A stretch of DNA of 64,000 nucleotides from Chloroflexota bacterium. GTDB lineage: Bacteria > Chloroflexota > JAHJIN01. This document shows, in pieces, positions 14,816 through 23,645 of this stretch; positions within the stretch are counted from its first letter, which is position 1; every line of letters starts with the position of its first letter. Both the position numbers and the translations under genes were made by a program. The notes beneath the pieces are model-generated. The model had not been told where the DNA came from. It was given only the letters and a program-made list of their open reading frames with translations, and did not search any database. The DNA lies in NCBI GenBank assembly GCA_018823415.1, contig JAHJIN010000457.1:1-64000 (forward strand). Reading direction: 5' to 3'.

Positions 14816-15750
14816 CGACTCGTCGCGTGCAGGCCAGCGCTCCCGGCAAAGTGATCCTCCTGGGCGAGCACGCCGTGGTCTATGGCCGGCCGGCCATCGC
14901 CGTGCCTTTGAGCGGGCTGCACGCTACTGTTATGGTGATGCCCGGCGCAGCTGGGACCGGCGTGGTCGTCGAGGCGCGAGACGTGGGCCGGACCCTTCGC
15001 GCAAACCAGGACACGTCGGACCCGCTGGTGGTCACGGTGCAGAACACGTTGGCCCGGTTGGGTGTGACAGACCCCGGCGACCTGTACCTCACCATCGCCT
15101 CCGACATCCCGGTGGCCAGCGGGCTGGGCAGCGGGGCCGCCGTGGCCGTGGCGACCATCCGGGCATTGAATGCCTGGCTCGATGGTCACTTGACGGACGC
15201 CGACGTGTCGGCCCTGGCCTATGAGACCGAGGTGCTGCACCACGGCACGCCCAGCGGCATCGACAACAGCGTGGTCACGTACGAACAACCCATTGTATTC
15301 ACCAAGGCTCGCGGCGTCGAGCCTTTTGTGTTGGGCGCGCCCCTTACCCTGGTGGTGGGCGACACTGGCATTGCCAGCCCCACGCGGGAGACGGTGGGCG
15401 ACGTGCGCCGGGCCTGGCAGGCCGATCCGGCCCGTTACGAGGCCCTGTTCGACGCGGTGGCGGAGACGGTGCGGGCCGGCCGGGCCGCCATCGAGCGCGG
15501 CGACGCGCCGGCCCTGGGCGCGGCCATGCGCCGGGACCACGTGCTGCTGCAAGAGATGGGGGTCTCGGGTCCCGAGCTGGACGCGCTGGTGGCGGCGGCG
15601 GAGCGGGCGGGGGCGTTGGGGGCCAAGCTGGCCGGCGGCGGGCGCGGCGGCAACATGATCGCCTTGGTCACGCCGGCAAACGCACTCGGTGTGGCTGCGG
15701 CATTGCGACAGGCCGGGGCCACCCGGGCGCTCATCTCCCAGATCGTCTGA
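14812..15750 (+). CDS. mvk: Mevalonate kinase (GHMP family)
   Basis: Phosphorylates mevalonate to 5-phosphomevalonate with ATP. GHMP signatures are all present: SAPGKVILLGEHAVVYGRPA at the N-terminus, the ATP loop PVASGLGSGAAVAV, HHGTPSGIDNSV with the substrate-binding and catalytic region, and the C-terminal KLAGGGRGGNM. The length of 312 residues is typical of archaeal and bacterial forms. Start at 14812 overlaps the propeller gene stop. Downstream enzymes (phosphomevalonate kinase and decarboxylase, or the alternative phosphomevalonate decarboxylase and isopentenyl phosphate kinase) are not in the window. Confidence 0.93.
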   Translation: MTTRRVQASAPGKVILLGEHAVVYGRPAIAVPLSGLHATVMVMPGAAGTGVVVEARDVGRTLRANQDTSDPLVVTVQNTLARLGVTDPGDLYLTIASDIPVASGLGSGAAVAVATIRALNAWLDGHLTDADVSALAYETEVLHHGTPSGIDNSVVTYEQPIVFTKARGVEPFVLGAPLTLVVGDTGIASPTRETVGDVRRAWQADPARYEALFDAVAETVRAGRAAIERGDAPALGAAMRRDHVLLQEMGVSGPELDALVAAAERAGALGAKLAGGGRGGNMIALVTPANALGVAAALRQAGATRALISQIV

Positions 15751-15780
15751 CTGGATCAAACCTCTCGACCAGGCGCTGCG

Positions 15781-15910
15781 CTACGAACCGTCCACCAGCG
15801 CCTTCAACGTCTTGGACCCTACAATGCCATCCACGGTAAGGCCGCGTGACTGTTGAAAATCGGTCACGCGGCCTGTATTTGTTGTTGCTAACGGCAGTGA
15901 GTATGGACCG
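15781..15910 (-). pseudogene. Remnant of a peptidoglycan-binding (PG_binding_1) domain
   Basis: No ORF-track entry. On the minus strand, a frame ending at TAG 15783-15781 reads FQQSRGLTVDGIVGSKTLKA, then LVDGS and stop. This is the unmistakable C-terminal half of a PG_binding_1 domain. Upstream about 25 residues stay open (LLNGPYSLPLATTNTGRV), but no start codon or leader precedes them before the helicase stop. I read it as the decayed tail of a cell-wall protein gene. Confidence 0.6.
15839..15874. terminator. 12-bp hairpin between convergent mvk and DEAD-helicase genes
   Basis: AGGCCGCGTGAC (15839-15850) pairs exactly with GTCACGCGGCCT (15863-15874), followed on the plus strand by GTATTTGTTGTT. 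It lies inside the peptidoglycan-binding remnant, and could serve as a bidirectional terminator for the convergent genes. Confidence 0.6.
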
Positions 15911-15920
15911 TTCAGGAGCG

Positions 15921-17381
15921 CTAACGACGGCTGCGCTGGCGCTTGGGTTTGGGTTTCTTGGCGGCTGGTTTCAAAGTCTCGACCGGGGCTGATGGGGCCT
16001 GAAGCGACTGCTGGTAAAGATCGTCCAGCAGCATGGCGATGAGGGGCAACTCGCCTTCGCCCTGGGCCAGGCTCTGGGCCAGGGGCACAAAGCGCTGCAT
16101 GCGCTCGATCTCGACGCGGTCCCGAGAGCGCAGGCGTGCCTCTAGCAGCGCGATCACGCGCTCGGCCACGACGGTCTGCACGTCCTCGTCGCTGGGCAGC
16201 GGTCGTTCGTGCAGGTCCAGGTTGTAGCGTTTGGCGATCTGGTTGAGCCGGGTCTGTTCCACCAGGCTGACCAGCGAGATGGCGGTGCCGCTGGCCCCGG
16301 CCCGGCCGGTGCGCCCGGCGCGGTGGATGTAATCCTCCGGGTCTTCGGGCGGTTCGTACAGGATGATGTGCGAGAGTTCCGGGATGTCGATCCCGCGCGA
16401 GGCCACGTCGGTCGCCACCAGGAACCGCAACTTGCCCTGGCGCAGACGGGTCAAGACCCTGTCTCGCGCATCTTGGGGCAGATCCGAGCTCAACTCGGCG
16501 GCGTCATAGCCAAAGCGCCTGAGCACCTCGGTCACATAGTGAACCTCGGACCGGGTGTTGCAAAAGACCATCGCCGCGTCCGGGTTTTCGACCTCGATGA
16601 TTCGCACCAGGCTGCGTACCTTGCCCATGCCGGGCACCACATAATACACGTGCTCGGTTTCGGCCACGTATACGCGGTCGCGGCTCAGGCTCAAAAAATC
16701 GGGCTGGTGCAAGAATTGCCGGGCCAGGCTCATCACGCGCGGCGGGAACGTGGCCGAGAACATGTAGGCGTTCACCCGGTGGTTCGGCAGATACTCTTGG
16801 ACGCGCCGCATGTCTGGATAAAAGCCCATCGACAGCATGCGGTCGGCCTCGTCAAAGACCAGGATTTGCAGGTGTTCCAGCGAGAGAGAGCGCCGCAGCA
16901 GGTGGTCGAGGATGCGGCCGGGGGTGCCGACCACAAGGTGGGCGCCTTGGCGAAACGCTTCGAGCTGGGGACCATAGCCCACGCCGCCATACACCGCCAC
17001 GACGCGCACGCCGCTGCCGTCGCCGGCGCCGCCGGCCAGGGTTTCGGCGTCGCGGGCCACCTGGCGGGCCAGCTCGCGTGTGGGCACCAGCACCAGGGCC
17101 TGGCACACGGCGCGCCGGGTGTCGACCCGGTCCAGGATGGGCAACACGAAAGCGCCGGTCTTGCCGCTGCCCGTGCGTGATTGGACCATCAGGTCGCGCC
17201 GGGCCAACAAGTAGGGGAGCGCCTTGGCCTGGACAGGCATGAGCTCGGGCCAGCCGGCCCGGACCAGCGCTTCCTGCAAATGAGGCGGCAGGTCGGCCAT
17301 CGTCACCGGGGGCAGGGCATTCTCCGGCTCGACGACGTCTTCTGTTTTGTGATCTGGGACTGGCTCTGTGGGCTTGGTCAA
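15921..17381 (-). CDS. DEAD-box ATP-dependent RNA helicase
   Basis: A 486-residue helicase with all motifs in order: Q-motif region (WPELMPVQAKALP), SRTGSGKTGAF (Walker A), PTRELA, GTPGRI, DEAD, SAT, then the second RecA domain with FCNTRSEV, ATDVASRGID and HRAGRTGRAG. A charged C-terminal extension ends in a basic KKPKPKRQRSRR tail, likely for RNA binding. Start is TTG at 17381 with GGAGA five bases upstream. Probable roles are ribosome assembly or mRNA turnover. Sequence alone does not separate RhlE/CsdA/DbpA-like assignments. Confidence 0.93.
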   Translation of the reverse strand: MTKPTEPVPDHKTEDVVEPENALPPVTMADLPPHLQEALVRAGWPELMPVQAKALPYLLARRDLMVQSRTGSGKTGAFVLPILDRVDTRRAVCQALVLVPTRELARQVARDAETLAGGAGDGSGVRVVAVYGGVGYGPQLEAFRQGAHLVVGTPGRILDHLLRRSLSLEHLQILVFDEADRMLSMGFYPDMRRVQEYLPNHRVNAYMFSATFPPRVMSLARQFLHQPDFLSLSRDRVYVAETEHVYYVVPGMGKVRSLVRIIEVENPDAAMVFCNTRSEVHYVTEVLRRFGYDAAELSSDLPQDARDRVLTRLRQGKLRFLVATDVASRGIDIPELSHIILYEPPEDPEDYIHRAGRTGRAGASGTAISLVSLVEQTRLNQIAKRYNLDLHERPLPSDEDVQTVVAERVIALLEARLRSRDRVEIERMQRFVPLAQSLAQGEGELPLIAMLLDDLYQQSLQAPSAPVETLKPAAKKPKPKRQRSRR

Positions 17382-17414
17382 GACATTCTCCGTTCTGGCT
17401 TTCCAGGTTCGGGC

Positions 17415-18620
17415 CTAAAACCCAAACGTGATCTGGGTGGGGTACATGCGGTCGTTTACGTGGCCCACATGCTCGTGCTCCAGGCCCACCCAAAAGTAGG
17501 GCGCGTCGCTTGCCCCCTGCGGTGGGGGCTCGGCAAACTCGATATAGCCGGTGATGGTCACTTCTTCGCCGGGCTGCAAATAGTCCCAATCGCCCGGGGC
17601 CAGGTCTGTGCGCTTGCTGACAGCCCAGCGGTACGGGTAGACCCGAGAGATGGTATTGCCCTCAAAGTCTACAGCCACGCGAAAGCAGCCCGGCGACTCG
17701 AAATAACCCACGGTGTTGAAATTCTCATTGTTCTTGTAGGTGTATCCAGAGGCCGGCCCCTGGGTACGAATCGCCACGTTGCCGGTGTTGCGCACCGTGA
17801 TGGTGACGGCTACTTTTTGGCCCAGGGGCACCGATTCCGGCCAGAACTCGGCGTGGATGATCTCGGCCAGGGGGACGCCGCCGTTGGTGATGGTGAGGGG
17901 CACGCCGGCCACGGCATACTGGCCCACCAGGTCGCGGGCTTCCACGGTGACGGTGTAGAATCCATTGGGCGGCGGCGGTGCGCCCAGGTCCACGCCGCCT
18001 TCCCAGTCGTGCTGTTGCACCCCGGCCTCGGCCTTGGCGTCCAGGTCCACCGGGTAGCGCTCGCCGGTTTCCCGGTTCAATACGGTAACGATGATGGTGG
18101 CATCTTTGGTGAGGCGATACGAGATCTTGACCCGGTCGTTCACGCCGTCGCGGTTAGGGCTAAAGGTCAAAGGGAATACGCTCAGGTCCACGATGTCCAA
18201 TGCCACAGGGTCACCGCCCCGGATGGCAAAGGGCAGCTCGATGACGGCGCCCATGCCGGCGTCGTCCACGGCTTCTACCGCACAGGTATAATCACCATCC
18301 GGCAAGATCCGGCCATTCACGACGCCGCTAAAGTAGGCACTGTATTCGAGCGCGCTGCGGTCCTCGTGGTCGCGGAAATAGTGGCGGGTCTTGGTCTCGT
18401 CATAGCGCTCGATGAAATAGATGGACACCTCGGCCGGCCGGCGCAGCGCATAGGCAATCACAGCCACGTCTTCCACGCCGTCGGCGTTGGGGCTGATGGC
18501 ATCCGGGGTGATGGAAGCCGAGACCAGGGGCGGCCCGGCGTCGCAGCCGGTGGCGGCGAGCGTGGCCCCGGTCAACATGGCCCCGATGATGAGCAAGGAA
18601 CTGACGTGCCGAATGTTCAC
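17415..18620 (-). CDS. Exported lipoprotein with FlgD-like Ig-type repeats
   Basis: The GTG at 18620 (AGGAGG five bases upstream) gives a 401-residue lipoprotein with lipobox LAATGC. Two segments open with Asn/Asp-rich ITPDAISPNADGVEDV and LTFSPNRDGVNDRVKISY. These are typical of FlgD-like or calcium-binding Ig repeats, each followed by a DGDYTCAVEAVD- or NGFYTVTVEARD-type strand. The C-terminal about 150 residues form another beta domain resembling extracellular adhesive or protease-inhibitor-like modules (VAVTITVRNTGNVAIRT). No catalytic motif is seen. It is probably a surface structural protein. Confidence 0.75.
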   Translation of the reverse strand: MNIRHVSSLLIIGAMLTGATLAATGCDAGPPLVSASITPDAISPNADGVEDVAVIAYALRRPAEVSIYFIERYDETKTRHYFRDHEDRSALEYSAYFSGVVNGRILPDGDYTCAVEAVDDAGMGAVIELPFAIRGGDPVALDIVDLSVFPLTFSPNRDGVNDRVKISYRLTKDATIIVTVLNRETGERYPVDLDAKAEAGVQQHDWEGGVDLGAPPPPNGFYTVTVEARDLVGQYAVAGVPLTITNGGVPLAEIIHAEFWPESVPLGQKVAVTITVRNTGNVAIRTQGPASGYTYKNNENFNTVGYFESPGCFRVAVDFEGNTISRVYPYRWAVSKRTDLAPGDWDYLQPGEEVTITGYIEFAEPPPQGASDAPYFWVGLEHEHVGHVNDRMYPTQITFGF

Positions 18621-18656
18621 GGCAACCTCCTGGACATGATGCGTGGTGCGGGAATC

Positions 18657-18685
18657 ATTATACCCCACTCGATAGAACCTGGCAA
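18657..18685 (-). promoter_or_regulatory. Promoter of the FlgD-like lipoprotein gene
   Basis: Minus strand TTGCCA (18685-18680) and TATAAT (18662-18657) separated by exactly 17 bp. This gives a leader of about 30 nt. Confidence 0.8.
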
Positions 18686-18713
18686 GCCAACCCGATCCCG
18701 CGACGATCGGGGA

Positions 18714-18938
18714 CTAGATGGGGTAGATGCCTTGCACATCTACCTGGGCCTGGTCCAGGATGTCTCGCACGCGGTCCTGCTGGTTCCGGGGAAGGCGCAG
18801 GCACACACCACAGTCCGAGCCTAGCTGCCGGGGTACAGGGATGAGTTTGACCTTGATGTCCTGTTCTCCCACAAGCTTTTCTGCTCGCAGGGCTGCACTG
18901 GTCGAATAGAACAGGACGACGGCGAACGAGTCGGGCAT
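18714..18938 (-). CDS. DUF3343 small protein
   Basis: A 74-residue protein matching DUF3343: AVVLFYSTSAALRAEKLVGEQ, then VKLIPVPRQLGSDCGVCLRL with the conserved Cys motif following Ser-Asp. The family has been proposed to act in sulfur or selenium carrier chemistry, often near YedF-like proteins, but that is not experimentally firm. I start at ATG 18938, where AGAGG sits five bases upstream. No selenium genes are visible nearby. Confidence 0.8.
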   Translation of the reverse strand: MPDSFAVVLFYSTSAALRAEKLVGEQDIKVKLIPVPRQLGSDCGVCLRLPRNQQDRVRDILDQAQVDVQGIYPI

Positions 18939-18978
18939 GAACACCTCTCACGTAGCAGTCAGCGGCCGGCCGCCATTT

Positions 18979-20355
18979 TTACACCGTGACGTGCTTCCAG
19001 CGGCCACGCCGGTAGAACCAGTAGATGAGTACGGACCGGCCGGCCCAATCCGCGGCTGTGCCCAGCCAGACGCCGGCCAGCCCCAGCCCCAGCACGATGG
19101 CGAACAGGTACACTGTGAGCACGCGAAAGAACAGCACCCCAAACAGGGCCACCCACATAGGCGTGCGCGTGTCGCCGGCCCCGCGCATGGCCCCATTGAG
19201 TACCATGGTGATGCCGATAGTGGGCTGTTCCAACGCGGCTACCTGCACGGCCACAGCAGCCAGGGCCAGCACCCCGGGCGTGCTGCCAAAGATAGACACG
19301 ATGGGCTGGGCCAGCGACACAAAGATCAACCCCACCAGCGACATGAATGCCACGGCCAGAATGACGGTGCGCCGCACGCTGCGTCCCGCTTCGTCCACCT
19401 GCCCGGATCCCAGTGCCTGCCCCACGATGGTAGTTGTCGCCACGGCCAGACCCCAGCCAGGCATAAACGAGATGGATTCCACGCGCACGGCAATGCCATG
19501 CGCCGCCAGGGAGGCGGTGCCCAGGTCGGTGATGATGCGCATGAACAGGATATTGCCCACGCGCGTGATCACCTGTTCGCCAATGTTGGGGATGCTCAGG
19601 CGCACGATGCGCTGGATGATGCCCCAGTCCCACGTCAGCAGGCGCCGTGGCGTGACCCGGATGGCCGTATAGCCGGTGAACAGAAACGCCATCGACAGCA
19701 GGCCACCCACCATCCGTGCCGACGAGGTGGCAATGCCGGCCCCGGCCAGATGCATCGCCGGGATTGGTCCCAGCCCAAAGATGAGCACGGTGGCCGCGAT
19801 GACGTTCCACACGTTCATGATCAGCGTGATGATCATGGGTTTGGTGGTATCGCCGGCGCCGCGCATGATGCCGCTGGCGACCAGCATGGGAAAGCTGAAC
19901 ACGCTGGTCGCCAGCATGATGTTGATGTATTCGCTGCCCTGGCGCACCACCTCGGCCTCGGCCCCCATCAGCGTCAGGAATTCGTCGCTAAAGGGGATCA
20001 TGATGAACGTGAACAGCAGCGCCAGGAAGATGCCCAGGTTCATGGCCTGACCGCCGGTGCGTTCGGCCAGATCGAAATTGCGCTCGCCGTAGAACCGGGC
20101 CACCATGGCCGTGGCGCTGATGGCGATGGCCTGGAACAGCCCGTTGGCGATCCACATGAACGTGCCGCTGAGCCCCACGGCAGCCAGGGCCGCATCATCG
20201 TGCAGCCAGCCGATGAGCACCGCGTCGGCAAAAAAAACCATCGTGACCAGCAGGTTTTCCAGCACGGCTGGTGCGGCCAGGCGCACGATGGTGCGATTCA
20301 AGGCCTCCGGTCGCAGGTCGATGGGTTGTTGTTCTTTGTGGGCCGCGTCGGCCAT
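18979..20355 (-). CDS. MATE family efflux transporter
   Basis: A 458-residue integral membrane protein with twelve predicted helices in two homologous halves. Both halves carry the MATE-type motif ending MRGAGDT (ASGIMRGAGDTTKPM and LNGAMRGAGDTRTPM). It exports cationic or aromatic compounds using Na+ or H+ gradients; substrate is not predictable. The track frame begins far upstream. The credible start is the ATG at 20355 (MADAAHKEQQ), because the upstream part is antisense to the nitroreductase region and has no family similarity. It is followed by the small DUF3343 gene. Confidence 0.93.
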   Translation of the reverse strand: MADAAHKEQQPIDLRPEALNRTIVRLAAPAVLENLLVTMVFFADAVLIGWLHDDAALAAVGLSGTFMWIANGLFQAIAISATAMVARFYGERNFDLAERTGGQAMNLGIFLALLFTFIMIPFSDEFLTLMGAEAEVVRQGSEYINIMLATSVFSFPMLVASGIMRGAGDTTKPMIITLIMNVWNVIAATVLIFGLGPIPAMHLAGAGIATSSARMVGGLLSMAFLFTGYTAIRVTPRRLLTWDWGIIQRIVRLSIPNIGEQVITRVGNILFMRIITDLGTASLAAHGIAVRVESISFMPGWGLAVATTTIVGQALGSGQVDEAGRSVRRTVILAVAFMSLVGLIFVSLAQPIVSIFGSTPGVLALAAVAVQVAALEQPTIGITMVLNGAMRGAGDTRTPMWVALFGVLFFRVLTVYLFAIVLGLGLAGVWLGTAADWAGRSVLIYWFYRRGRWKHVTV

Positions 20356-20444
20356 GGGTACATCCTGGCAAAAAGCAAGCGGATGGCGCAAGGTTCTCTT
20401 GCGACAATCCGCTGCTAGATGGGGTGCCGGTTCGTCACTCGGGC

Positions 20445-20948
20445 TTACCAATGCCCGGGGTGAACGCGAACCTCGTCGTACTGGGTGCGGGATGGCTTGG
20501 TCTCGGCCGGGTGGCCGATGGACAGCAGGCTGAGCACCTGGATGTCGTCTGGGATGCCCAGCACCCGGCGGATAGGTGCCACGCGCTCGTCGTTGGGATA
20601 GCAGCCCAGCCACACGCCGCCCAGGCCCAGGGCGGCCCCGGCTACCAGGATGTTTTCCGAGGCCGCCGAGCAGTCCTGAATCCAATACTTGGACGAGATG
20701 GCCGGGTCGGCGCACACGGCAATCGCCAGGGCCGCCCCGGCCAGCATCTTGCCGAACGGGTGCGCGTCGGCCAGGGCCTGGAGTGTTTCTCGCTGGGTCA
20801 CGGCCACAAAGTGCCAGGGCTGGCGGTTGCTGGCCGATGGCGCGGCCATGCCGGCTTCCAGCAGCGTGCGCACCTGCTTGGCTGTCACCGGCTCATCGGT
20901 GTATTGGCGGATGCTCCGCCGGGCAAAGATAATGTCGATGTTGGACAT
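20445..20948 (-). CDS. Nitroreductase-family FMN oxidoreductase
   Basis: A 167-residue protein of the FMN-dependent nitroreductase superfamily. Flavin-phosphate contacts are FARRSIRQYTDEPV, with MAAPSASNRQPWHFVAV, the dimer-region LGLGGVWLGCYP and a LLSIGHPAETKP tail. The compact size matches small single-domain members. It reduces nitro, quinone or flavin substrates with NAD(P)H; the natural substrate is unknown. GAGG precedes ATG by six bases. Confidence 0.9.
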   Translation of the reverse strand: MSNIDIIFARRSIRQYTDEPVTAKQVRTLLEAGMAAPSASNRQPWHFVAVTQRETLQALADAHPFGKMLAGAALAIAVCADPAISSKYWIQDCSAASENILVAGAALGLGGVWLGCYPNDERVAPIRRVLGIPDDIQVLSLLSIGHPAETKPSRTQYDEVRVHPGHW

Positions 20949-20971
20949 GGGAAACCTCGTTGCTATGATGG

Positions 20972-23614
20972 TTACGGTGCCCAGGAGATGCGTTCATCGA
21001 CCCAGTCTTCCAGCAGACCGGTGGGGCCCAGGTCTTTGATCTTGCGGCGGCCACTGCCGTCGGCGCGCATGACCCAGATGCCCCACGACCCGCTCTCTTT
21101 GGAGACAAAGGCGAGCCAGCGGCCGTCTGGCGACCAGGTGGGCAGGCCGTCGGGCACGCTGTTGTTGGTCAGTTGCTTCAGGTCGGCGTCGCCGCCGGCC
21201 AGGCTCACGGTATAGATCTCCCAGTCGCCTTCAGCTTCACGGCGGGACATGAACGCCACGCGCCCCGAGGCTGAAGCCGCAGGGGCCGTATCCACGCCAC
21301 TGGTGGTGACTTGCCACATGGTGCCGCCATCGGGGCCGGCCGCATAGAGGCCCGACTTTTGCCCGGTGGCCCAATAGTCCACCGAGGTAAAGATGAGGTT
21401 GCCATCGGGCATCCAGGTCACGTAATGGCCGGGCACGTCCTTGTCGGCATAGCGCAGCGGGCGGAACGAGAGATCGGCCGTTTCCTTGATGTCGTCGATG
21501 ACGAACACGTGGCTGCCGCCCGTATCGGCGTCAAAGGCAATGCGATTGCCCTGGGGTGACCAACTGGGCCGCTCGTGGTGCGCCTGCGACGAGACGGCGC
21601 GCAGTTGGTCGCCGCCCGGTTGCATGATCAAGATACCTTCTTTGAACCGGATCTCGCCATTTACCGTCAGCCACGTGCCGTTGCTGTTCCAGCTTGGCTG
21701 GCGTACGTCGCCCATTACCTTGTACTGGCCGCTACCATCGGCATTGATGGCCTCGACATCATACTTGTTGGTCAGGGTATTCCACAGGGGGAAAGCGATG
21801 CGGCCGGTGAGGGCCGTGTCGGCCGGCGTTTTGGTGGGCTGCGGCTTGGCCGTGACGGCTGCCGTGGGCTTGGCGGTGGGGGTAGTGGTGGGTTGAGCCG
21901 CGGCGGTGGGCCACACGGTTTCCTCGGGTGTGGGCGTGCCGGCGGGTGTGGCGCCCGAGGTGGTGGGCGACGGGGCGCGCGTGGGGGCCTCGCCCGACAC
22001 TTCGATGATGACGTGCAGCGGGTCGCCAAAGAACTGACCGGCAGCGTTTTTCAGACGCCATTGGCCCACGTGGGTACCCGGTTCCTGGGGGGCCACCATC
22101 GACACGACCACGTCGGTCGTCTCGCCCGGTGGGGTGGTCGACACGGCCACCGAGGCCGGCGCGCTCATTTGTGCGCCTTCGACAAAGGCTAGGCTATAGC
22201 CGTCCCAGGTTTGCGGTCCCACGTTGCGCAAGCGCCACACCTTGGGGAACGACGCGCCCGGCGCGAACTGGGTGCCGTCGGGAACCGTCACGCTTTGCTC
22301 AAAGACCATCTGGTCCTGGTTGGCGACCGCGGGCGAGGGCGTGGCAGTGATGACGATGGGGCTGAGTTGTCGCGTGGGCGTGGGATTACCTGGCCCCAGG
22401 GCGACCTGTTGCACCGTGGGCCATGCCAGCACGCCGACCAGCACCAGACACACGGCCGCTATGCCTACGGTGCCCAGGAGCGCCGCGCCAACGAGCGGCG
22501 TGCGCCAGTTGCGCGAGGCCGGGGCCGGGGTCGCTGGGCGTGGGGGCGGCGGGGCGATGGGCGGCCGCACTGGCCCCTGATCCGGGCGCACGGCCGGGAT
22601 GCCCACTATGGTGGCGGCCCCGGCGCGCTGCTGGCGCTCGGAGCGGGTGCGCGCCGATTGGAGCCGCCGCTCGGCGTCACGATAGCCGGGCCGCAGGTCG
22701 AGCACCTCTTCAAAGGCGGCGGCAGCCTCGGACCAGTTGCCGCGCTGGGCGTGCTGCACGCCGATCTCGTAAAGGTCCTGGGCCTGGAGTTCGTCGTCGC
22801 GTCGCTCCCGCGCTTCTTCCAGCAGCTTTTTCGCGTCGGGGTACTCGGGATCGTGTTCCAGTACCTGTTCCAGGGCCTCGGCGGCCAGTGCCCACTCGCC
22901 CTTGCGCGCATATTCGGCGCCGGCGTCATAGAGCCGGGCCACGGTCTCGGCTTGCTCCCGCTCCAGGGCACTTTTGGCTTCGGCCAGGCGTTCTTCGGCG
23001 CGCCCCTGGGCGAATGATTCGTCGTCGGTTACCACCTGCTCCAGGATGGCCACGGCCTCGGCCCACTGGCGACGCTGGATGTGCTTGAGTCCGGTCTGGT
23101 ATTGTTCTTCCAGCTCGGCATGGCGTTCCAGTTCGGCCTGGGCCAGTTCCAGCTTGGCCTGGGCGTCGCGGTACGCCGGATCGGTGTCGGCGACCTGCTT
23201 GAACATCTCGACGGCCGTGGGCCATTCGCCGGTCTCAAAGCTCAGTTGCGCCGTGCGATAGGTCTGAGTGACCTCGTCGAGCTTTTTTTGCGCCTGTTGG
23301 GCCTGTTCCATCAGGGTGCAGGCGTCTCGATAGTGGGGGTCCACTATCGAGATTTCTTCGCAGATAGTGATGGCGCGGTCCCAATCGCCGACCTGCAAGC
23401 GCTCCTGCGCCTGGTCATAGAGCCGGGCTAGACGCTCGACGCGGGCCTGTTCTACCTCGGCGCGCGCGCGCAACTCCTGGGCCGCTTTGTGCTCTGGGTC
23501 CAGGTCCAACAGCCGATCCAGGGTCTGGATCGCGCCGGACCAGTTGCCGGCCTCGCCCTGGTCTTGAGCCCAGGAAAAAAGGGCCGTCATTCGCTTTTCT
23601 TGCTCGTCTGTCAT
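20972..23614 (-). CDS. TPR / transmembrane / Ig-like / TolB-type propeller envelope protein
   Basis: An 880-residue protein with clear modular order. Residues about 1-330 hold six or seven TPR-like repeats with long charged helices (GNWSGAIQTLDRLLDLDPEHKAA and similar). A Pro-rich segment leads to one membrane helix at about 370-400. Next is an Ig-like domain of the NBR1 type (about 425-535; FAPGASFPKVWRLRNVGPQTW), a Thr/Pro linker, and a WD40-like TolB propeller (about 605-880; PSWSPQGNRIAFDAD, PTWSPDGRWLAFVS). The TPR part should be cytoplasmic and the rest exported, so it may link inside and outside the cell. It lies 31 bp downstream of the SH3-array gene. Confidence 0.85.
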   Translation of the reverse strand: MTDEQEKRMTALFSWAQDQGEAGNWSGAIQTLDRLLDLDPEHKAAQELRARAEVEQARVERLARLYDQAQERLQVGDWDRAITICEEISIVDPHYRDACTLMEQAQQAQKKLDEVTQTYRTAQLSFETGEWPTAVEMFKQVADTDPAYRDAQAKLELAQAELERHAELEEQYQTGLKHIQRRQWAEAVAILEQVVTDDESFAQGRAEERLAEAKSALEREQAETVARLYDAGAEYARKGEWALAAEALEQVLEHDPEYPDAKKLLEEARERRDDELQAQDLYEIGVQHAQRGNWSEAAAAFEEVLDLRPGYRDAERRLQSARTRSERQQRAGAATIVGIPAVRPDQGPVRPPIAPPPPRPATPAPASRNWRTPLVGAALLGTVGIAAVCLVLVGVLAWPTVQQVALGPGNPTPTRQLSPIVITATPSPAVANQDQMVFEQSVTVPDGTQFAPGASFPKVWRLRNVGPQTWDGYSLAFVEGAQMSAPASVAVSTTPPGETTDVVVSMVAPQEPGTHVGQWRLKNAAGQFFGDPLHVIIEVSGEAPTRAPSPTTSGATPAGTPTPEETVWPTAAAQPTTTPTAKPTAAVTAKPQPTKTPADTALTGRIAFPLWNTLTNKYDVEAINADGSGQYKVMGDVRQPSWNSNGTWLTVNGEIRFKEGILIMQPGGDQLRAVSSQAHHERPSWSPQGNRIAFDADTGGSHVFVIDDIKETADLSFRPLRYADKDVPGHYVTWMPDGNLIFTSVDYWATGQKSGLYAAGPDGGTMWQVTTSGVDTAPAASASGRVAFMSRREAEGDWEIYTVSLAGGDADLKQLTNNSVPDGLPTWSPDGRWLAFVSKESGSWGIWVMRADGSGRRKIKDLGPTGLLEDWVDERISWAP

Positions 23615-23645
23615 GATTCGTGTACTCCTTGCCGATATCCACAGG

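Noticed and set aside
18937-20418. 493-codon plus-strand ORF opposite the MATE gene
   Set aside because: The minus strand has clear MATE motifs; the plus frame is His/Gln/Gly-rich shadow.
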